Positions 4,892 to 7,539 of a stretch of 7,539 nucleotides of DNA are shown one piece after another. The position numbers and the translations under genes were made by a program. This DNA is from an uncultured Patescibacteria group bacterium (GTDB taxonomy: Bacteria > Patescibacteriota > Microgenomatia > UBA1406 > GWC2-37-13): contig CALLVF010000029.1 of NCBI GenBank assembly GCA_938010745.1, positions 1 through 7,539 on the forward strand, read 5' to 3'. Below the pieces are notes generated by a model. The model saw only the letters and a list, made by a program, of their open reading frames with translations. It did not search any database and was not told the origin of the DNA. How positions within the stretch are numbered: the stretch's first letter is position 1; every line of letters starts with the position of its first letter.

Positions 4892-5545
4892 TTATAAAAA
4901 CAATCGAGTTACCGCTCCTAAAAAAAATAATATCATACCCGGTACTGCTAAATTTAGTATATTTTCAAAAATTCCTGATTTAGGTAATGAGGATGGTGTG
5001 GGTTGAAGCGTTTTATCTCTATTAGTTGTAGAATCTCCATTAGTTGTAGAACCACTACCAATAGTCAAACTTACCTGATTGTTTTGTGAGCACTGCAAAA
5101 CATTCGAGGCATCGATATCGTTTTTAACAATTTTTGAACTGTTGCAATCAATGGTTAAGGTAGTTTGAGCGTCAGCTTGCGCCTGAAAAACAATTGTCGC
5201 TAATGTACCTGTGCCACGTGAAGAAGTAGCTGGATAATCAACCATTCCGGCAATATAAATCCTACCATTAACTGAAGTATCTTTAGAAACAGTGGGGAAA
5301 TAGTCGCCATCGGTAATTGATTGGACTTTAAGGTAGTTTGAATCATAAATAATATATGCATCAGCTGAAGAGAGTTCATCACTTTCAGCATTGATATTAA
5401 TTTTAATACTTACCGTCTCACCAACCCCTGAATTAACTGAAGATGGATCAAATTGAAAATAAGCCGCTTCAACTGGCGAGAAAAGTTTATCGCCAATTAG
5501 TAAGTAAACAATAGCCATCAAGATTGTTAGTAATATTTTTCTCAT
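4892..5545 (-). CDS. Secreted cohesin-domain protein with LPKSG C-terminal anchor
   Basis: The 217-residue product starts with a signal peptide (hydrophobic core about 4-18) and a likely cleavage site in PVEAAY at 24-29. Residues about 29-163 form a cohesin-type beta sandwich: VNSGVGETVSIKININ, the YIIYDSNYLKVQSI strand, and the GTGTLATIVFQA strand are characteristic. Two cysteines (C134, C152) could form a disulfide. A Ser/Thr-rich linker (165-186) contains a duplicated STTN unit. The C-terminus is LPKSG (187-191), then a hydrophobic helix (about 197-212), then TRLFL. That arrangement looks like a sortase signal, although the positive tail is a single Arg. Cohesins bind dockerins, and a dockerin-like domain lies in the first gene of this operon. 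Partner specificity is not determinable here. Confidence 0.85.
   Translation of the reverse strand: MRKILLTILMAIVYLLIGDKLFSPVEAAYFQFDPSSVNSGVGETVSIKININAESDELSSADAYIIYDSNYLKVQSITDGDYFPTVSKDTSVNGRIYIAGMVDYPATSSRGTGTLATIVFQAQADAQTTLTIDCNSSKIVKNDIDASNVLQCSQNNQVSLTIGSGSTTNGDSTTNRDKTLQPTPSSLPKSGIFENILNLAVPGMILFFLGAVTRLFL
4973..4987 (-). other. LPKSG sortase-like sorting motif codons
   Basis: These 15 bases encode LPKSG, 27 residues from the C-terminus of the cohesin protein. They sit directly before a hydrophobic helix and a short end containing one Arg. This is the position of an LPxTG-type cell-wall sorting signal, with Ser replacing Thr. No sortase gene is present in the window. Confidence 0.5.
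5021..5056. repeat. Tandem 18-bp duplication in the cohesin linker
   Basis: Two adjacent 18-bp units (5021-5038 and 5039-5056) share the perfect 13-mer ATTAGTTGTAGAA. On the minus strand they encode the repeated STTN part of the linker between the cohesin domain and the LPKSG anchor. Being a multiple of three, the duplication changes linker length without a frameshift. Confidence 0.85.
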
Positions 5546-5599
5546 TATTTATCATTATTTATCAGTTAATAATAATTTTCAAGAGTTTAATTTTAAATT

Positions 5600-6196
5600 T
5601 TATTCAATCTCTATCTTCAAATCAGAAAGAGCGGGAACTATTCTTTCTGTTTTATTATTCATTAAACCCGTAGTTTCTTTACCAATTTTTTCTTTAAGAA
5701 TAAAAACAAATTGACCAGAAGTTTTTGGGGTAAAGCTTAATGTTAAAACTGGCATCTCTTTAAAAATTGATGGAGAGTTACTTTGTGGAGATTTTACTAC
5801 GGTTAAAACGAGGTAATTTTCACTTTCATAAGTATAAACCTTAAAATCAGACAAAAGAGATAATGCCTTAACAAAATCAAAGGCATTTTTATCATAGACC
5901 AACAAGATATCAAAACCAACAATTTCCTCACCAGCTGAGTCAGCGATAATTTGCATATTTAATGACTGATTTACTTTTAAACGATTTAAATCGGATTTTA
6001 ATTTTAAATAGGCTCCTTTTTGAATGTCGGTTGGAGAATTGATCGGTGAAATTAATAAGTTATTATTCTTCTGAACTTCAATTTTTTCTTTTTTGGGTCT
6101 TTTAGTCAATAAAAATAAAGCGCCAATTATAAAAATAAAAAGTAAAGAAATTAAAATTAACCCAAATATTTTTCCTTTAAAAATTTTATTTTCCAT
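5600..6196 (-). CDS. N-terminally anchored cohesin-like domain protein
   Basis: The 198-residue product has one strong hydrophobic helix (about 9-31) followed by a basic TKRPKKEK stop-transfer. It is therefore probably an uncleaved membrane anchor, with the rest outside only if the N-terminus stays in the cytoplasm. After a short linker, residues about 62-196 form a beta-rich domain with cohesin features: KVNQSLNMQIIADS, the GFDILLVYDKNAFDFVKALS core strand pair, and the MPVLTLSFTPKTSGQFVF strand. No catalytic residues, cysteines or Pro/Thr linkers are seen. It is second in the operon, 20 bp after the dockerin gene and 54 bp before the next cohesin gene. The cohesin call rests on strand pattern and context and is less secure than for its neighbour. 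Confidence 0.72.
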   Translation of the reverse strand: MENKIFKGKIFGLILISLLFIFIIGALFLLTKRPKKEKIEVQKNNNLLISPINSPTDIQKGAYLKLKSDLNRLKVNQSLNMQIIADSAGEEIVGFDILLVYDKNAFDFVKALSLLSDFKVYTYESENYLVLTVVKSPQSNSPSIFKEMPVLTLSFTPKTSGQFVFILKEKIGKETTGLMNNKTERIVPALSDLKIEIE

Positions 6197-6203
6197 AAAA
6201 TTT

Positions 6204-6209
6204 ATTATA
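6204..6209 (-). promoter_or_regulatory. Consensus -10 hexamer inside the surface operon
   Basis: On the minus strand a perfect TATAAT lies 7 nt before the ATG at 6196, within the 20-bp spacer after the dockerin gene. It could give the second gene its own leaderless transcript. No acceptable -35 or TGn extension is seen, so it may be chance. Confidence 0.25.
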
Positions 6210-6216
6210 TAAAAAT

Positions 6217-7446
6217 TTATTCTTCATCGGCCCTCACTGATAAAGCGGCGATGATTAACGAATAATCTTGGGTGTCAACAATACCATCTAAATTAATATC
6301 TGCCAAACGCAAACTTTCATCATCATTTTTTCTTAAATTATTACGAACTAGCGATGTATCATATGAGTTTACTACCCCATCTTGTTCGGGCAAATCTCCA
6401 GCTAACATTAATATCCCTGAGAAATCAAGATCATTAACTCCCGCCTTGAGAGTAATTTCACCTACGGCGCAGCGGTAACTACCGGGATAAGATTCAGAAG
6501 GATTGTTAACACAGACCTTTTTTTGAATATGTTTTGGACCTTTGACTAAAATTCTATAACCTGATCCAGGAGTTAAGCTCAAATTCACCTTTCCCAACCA
6601 AACTCCTTTATTATCATTAATATCATCAGCAGTAAAATCGACATTTGCTTCTTTTTTTATTCCTGAGGAAGAAACCGCTGTTATCTTTACTGTTAATTTA
6701 TTATATTGATTAGCTGGTTTTTGCGGTATTCCCTGAAATTTAAGTTTGAGATTTAAAGTAACACCAGATTCACCTTCCGTTGTTGGCGTAGGTGTTGGTG
6801 TTGAAGTTGGGATTGGAGTTGAAGTCGGAGTTAAGTTTGGGGTGTTGCTGCTTGGACTACTAATAATTACCGAAAGGGAAAAATTGCTACTATCAGCAAA
6901 AGAAACAACCCCTAAAGTTCCATCAGTTTTAATCTTGGAGAAACCGCTGTTAGCAAAACTTTCATCTATAGTTAAATTAGTATTACCACTATTTGATCTT
7001 GCCTTAAAAACAATTATTAATAAATCTGAAAAATTAGAAGGCATCAAATAACCGGAAGAAGTTGTATTAGCACAAGCAACCTTAATCAAACCAGAATTAT
7101 TAGCTTCCCCAACAGTTGATGAAACTCCCGCAACCTCAGGGCAAGATGAGGGATAAGTCAAAGAAACCACTTCCAATAAATTCTTGTTAAAATTTAAATT
7201 GAATCGGTATCCTCTAATAGTGATGCTTGTTGGATTGTTACTACTACTGAGAGGTTGTCCTTGAATTTTTACCGCTGAAAGTTGTGTATTAGGTTGACCT
7301 GATAAAGATGAGGGATTAAAAATAACCTTGACTTTTTCTCCCTCACTTGCCCGACTTCGTCTTCCGGTTTTTGATAAATAAAAATTAGCAAAAAAAGTAA
7401 AAACAAGAATCAATACTGCTAAAAAAAATAACACTTTTTTATTCAT
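6217..7446 (-). CDS. Secreted cohesin-like / dockerin-like multidomain surface protein
   Basis: The 409-residue product begins with a signal peptide or anchor helix (about 5-24) ending in a basic segment, GRRSRAS. Residues about 38-196 form a cohesin-like beta domain, with RGYRFNLNFNKNLLEVVSL and SDLLIIVFKARSN as typical strands. A Pro/Thr linker (202-224) separates it from an unassigned beta domain at about 228-345, which contains GYRILVKGPKHIQKK and two cysteines, C312 and C326. The C-terminus (about 348-405) is dockerin-like, with two calcium-loop motifs: DLPEQDGVVNSYD at 351-363 (one residue longer than usual) and a standard DINLDGIVDTQD at 383-394. There is no enzyme domain. It is the first gene of the operon. 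Carrying both a cohesin-like and a dockerin-like module suggests chain-like or cell-surface assembly with the following cohesin proteins, which is inference. Confidence 0.85.
   Translation of the reverse strand: MNKKVLFFLAVLILVFTFFANFYLSKTGRRSRASEGEKVKVIFNPSSLSGQPNTQLSAVKIQGQPLSSSNNPTSITIRGYRFNLNFNKNLLEVVSLTYPSSCPEVAGVSSTVGEANNSGLIKVACANTTSSGYLMPSNFSDLLIIVFKARSNSGNTNLTIDESFANSGFSKIKTDGTLGVVSFADSSNFSLSVIISSPSSNTPNLTPTSTPIPTSTPTPTPTTEGESGVTLNLKLKFQGIPQKPANQYNKLTVKITAVSSSGIKKEANVDFTADDINDNKGVWLGKVNLSLTPGSGYRILVKGPKHIQKKVCVNNPSESYPGSYRCAVGEITLKAGVNDLDFSGILMLAGDLPEQDGVVNSYDTSLVRNNLRKNDDESLRLADINLDGIVDTQDYSLIIAALSVRADEE
6775..6843 (-). repeat. Pro/Thr linker repeat
   Basis: These codons encode a 23-residue stretch of alternating Thr and Pro (TPTSTPIPTSTPTPTPT in its core) from short GT-rich imperfect repeats on the plus strand. 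It is an extended interdomain linker between the cohesin-like domain and the unassigned beta domain, and a possible O-glycosylation target. The same repeat creates a long open frame on the opposite strand that is not a gene. Confidence 0.8.
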
Positions 7447-7539
7447 AAATATTATTTCACTTAATTTATTTTAAAAAAGATTAGGTTTAAACTTGGTAAA
7501 ATTCACATAGAATTTTAATTTTATTGTTGAATATTTGCT
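7447..7539. other. Upstream region of the surface operon
   Basis: This 93-bp stretch precedes the first operon gene and continues past the window edge. No gene, Shine-Dalgarno or convincing paired promoter boxes are seen. On the minus strand a TGAAATAAT stretch resembling an extended -10 lies 4 nt before the ATG, again hinting at a leaderless start. Confidence 0.3.

Noticed and set aside
5200..5391. Open frame of 63 codons on the minus strand inside the cohesin gene
   Set aside because: It is an alternate frame of a clear cohesin-encoding sequence and has no recognisable protein features.
6272..6478. Plus-strand open frame of 68 codons
   Set aside because: It is antisense to the dockerin-like domain and neighbouring beta domain, whose motifs are clear on the minus strand.
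6746..7051. Plus-strand open frame of 101 codons with Val/Gly repeats
   Set aside because: The Val/Gly repeat is the reverse reading of the Thr/Pro linker; low-complexity repeats keep the frame open by chance.
1..7539. Recoded TGA (as in some CPR lineages)
   Set aside because: No gene requires in-frame TGA readthrough and all ends are TAA or TAG; the number of genes is too small to infer more.

Overview
This AT-rich window reads as a piece of a bacterial chromosome from the Candidate Phyla Radiation (Patescibacteria), most likely the Microgenomates side. The reasons are base composition, compact gene packing with very short spacers, no recognisable Shine-Dalgarno sequence before any of the ten genes, a zinc-ribbon L28 with an extended basic loop, and a run of surface proteins built from cohesin, dockerin and fibronectin-III-like domains joined by Pro/Thr linkers. 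The taxonomic call is inference from gene style, not from a marker tree. All visible stop codons are TAA or TAG, so nothing forces a recoded TGA.

Left part (1-3292): a YtxH-like membrane protein runs off the left edge on the minus strand. It is divergent from ychF, the universal OBG-family ATPase. ychF converges on, and overlaps by 17 bp, a family 2 glycosyltransferase on the minus strand. The glycosyltransferase is divergent from peptide deformylase (def), and def converges on ribosomal protein L28 (rpmB). These are mostly single housekeeping genes with their own AT-rich promoters. Promoter-like hexamers sit so close to the start codons of ychF, def and rpmB that leaderless mRNAs are plausible.

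Middle (3293-4145): a site-2-protease-like M50 membrane metallopeptidase lies on the plus strand, preceded by an intergenic region with direct and inverted repeats. It converges on the right-hand cluster.

Right part (4146-7446): four minus-strand genes spaced 20-54 bp apart form a probable operon. In transcription order they encode a cohesin-like/linker/unknown domain/dockerin protein, a small N-anchored cohesin-like protein, a cohesin protein with a C-terminal LPKSG-plus-membrane-helix tail, and a fibronectin-III protein with a Pro/Thr-rich, four-cysteine tail. None has a visible catalytic domain. The set looks like a non-catalytic cell-surface scaffold or adhesion system, and it is the best candidate here for an undescribed system.

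The other unusual feature is the glycosyltransferase gene. Its coding sequence contains an 82-bp hairpin made of heptamer repeats (in frame, about 27 extra residues) and a separate array of 8-bp repeats near the 3' end. A third heptamer tract lies just upstream of the gene, in the def promoter region. The 8-bp array could in principle act as an on/off contingency repeat.
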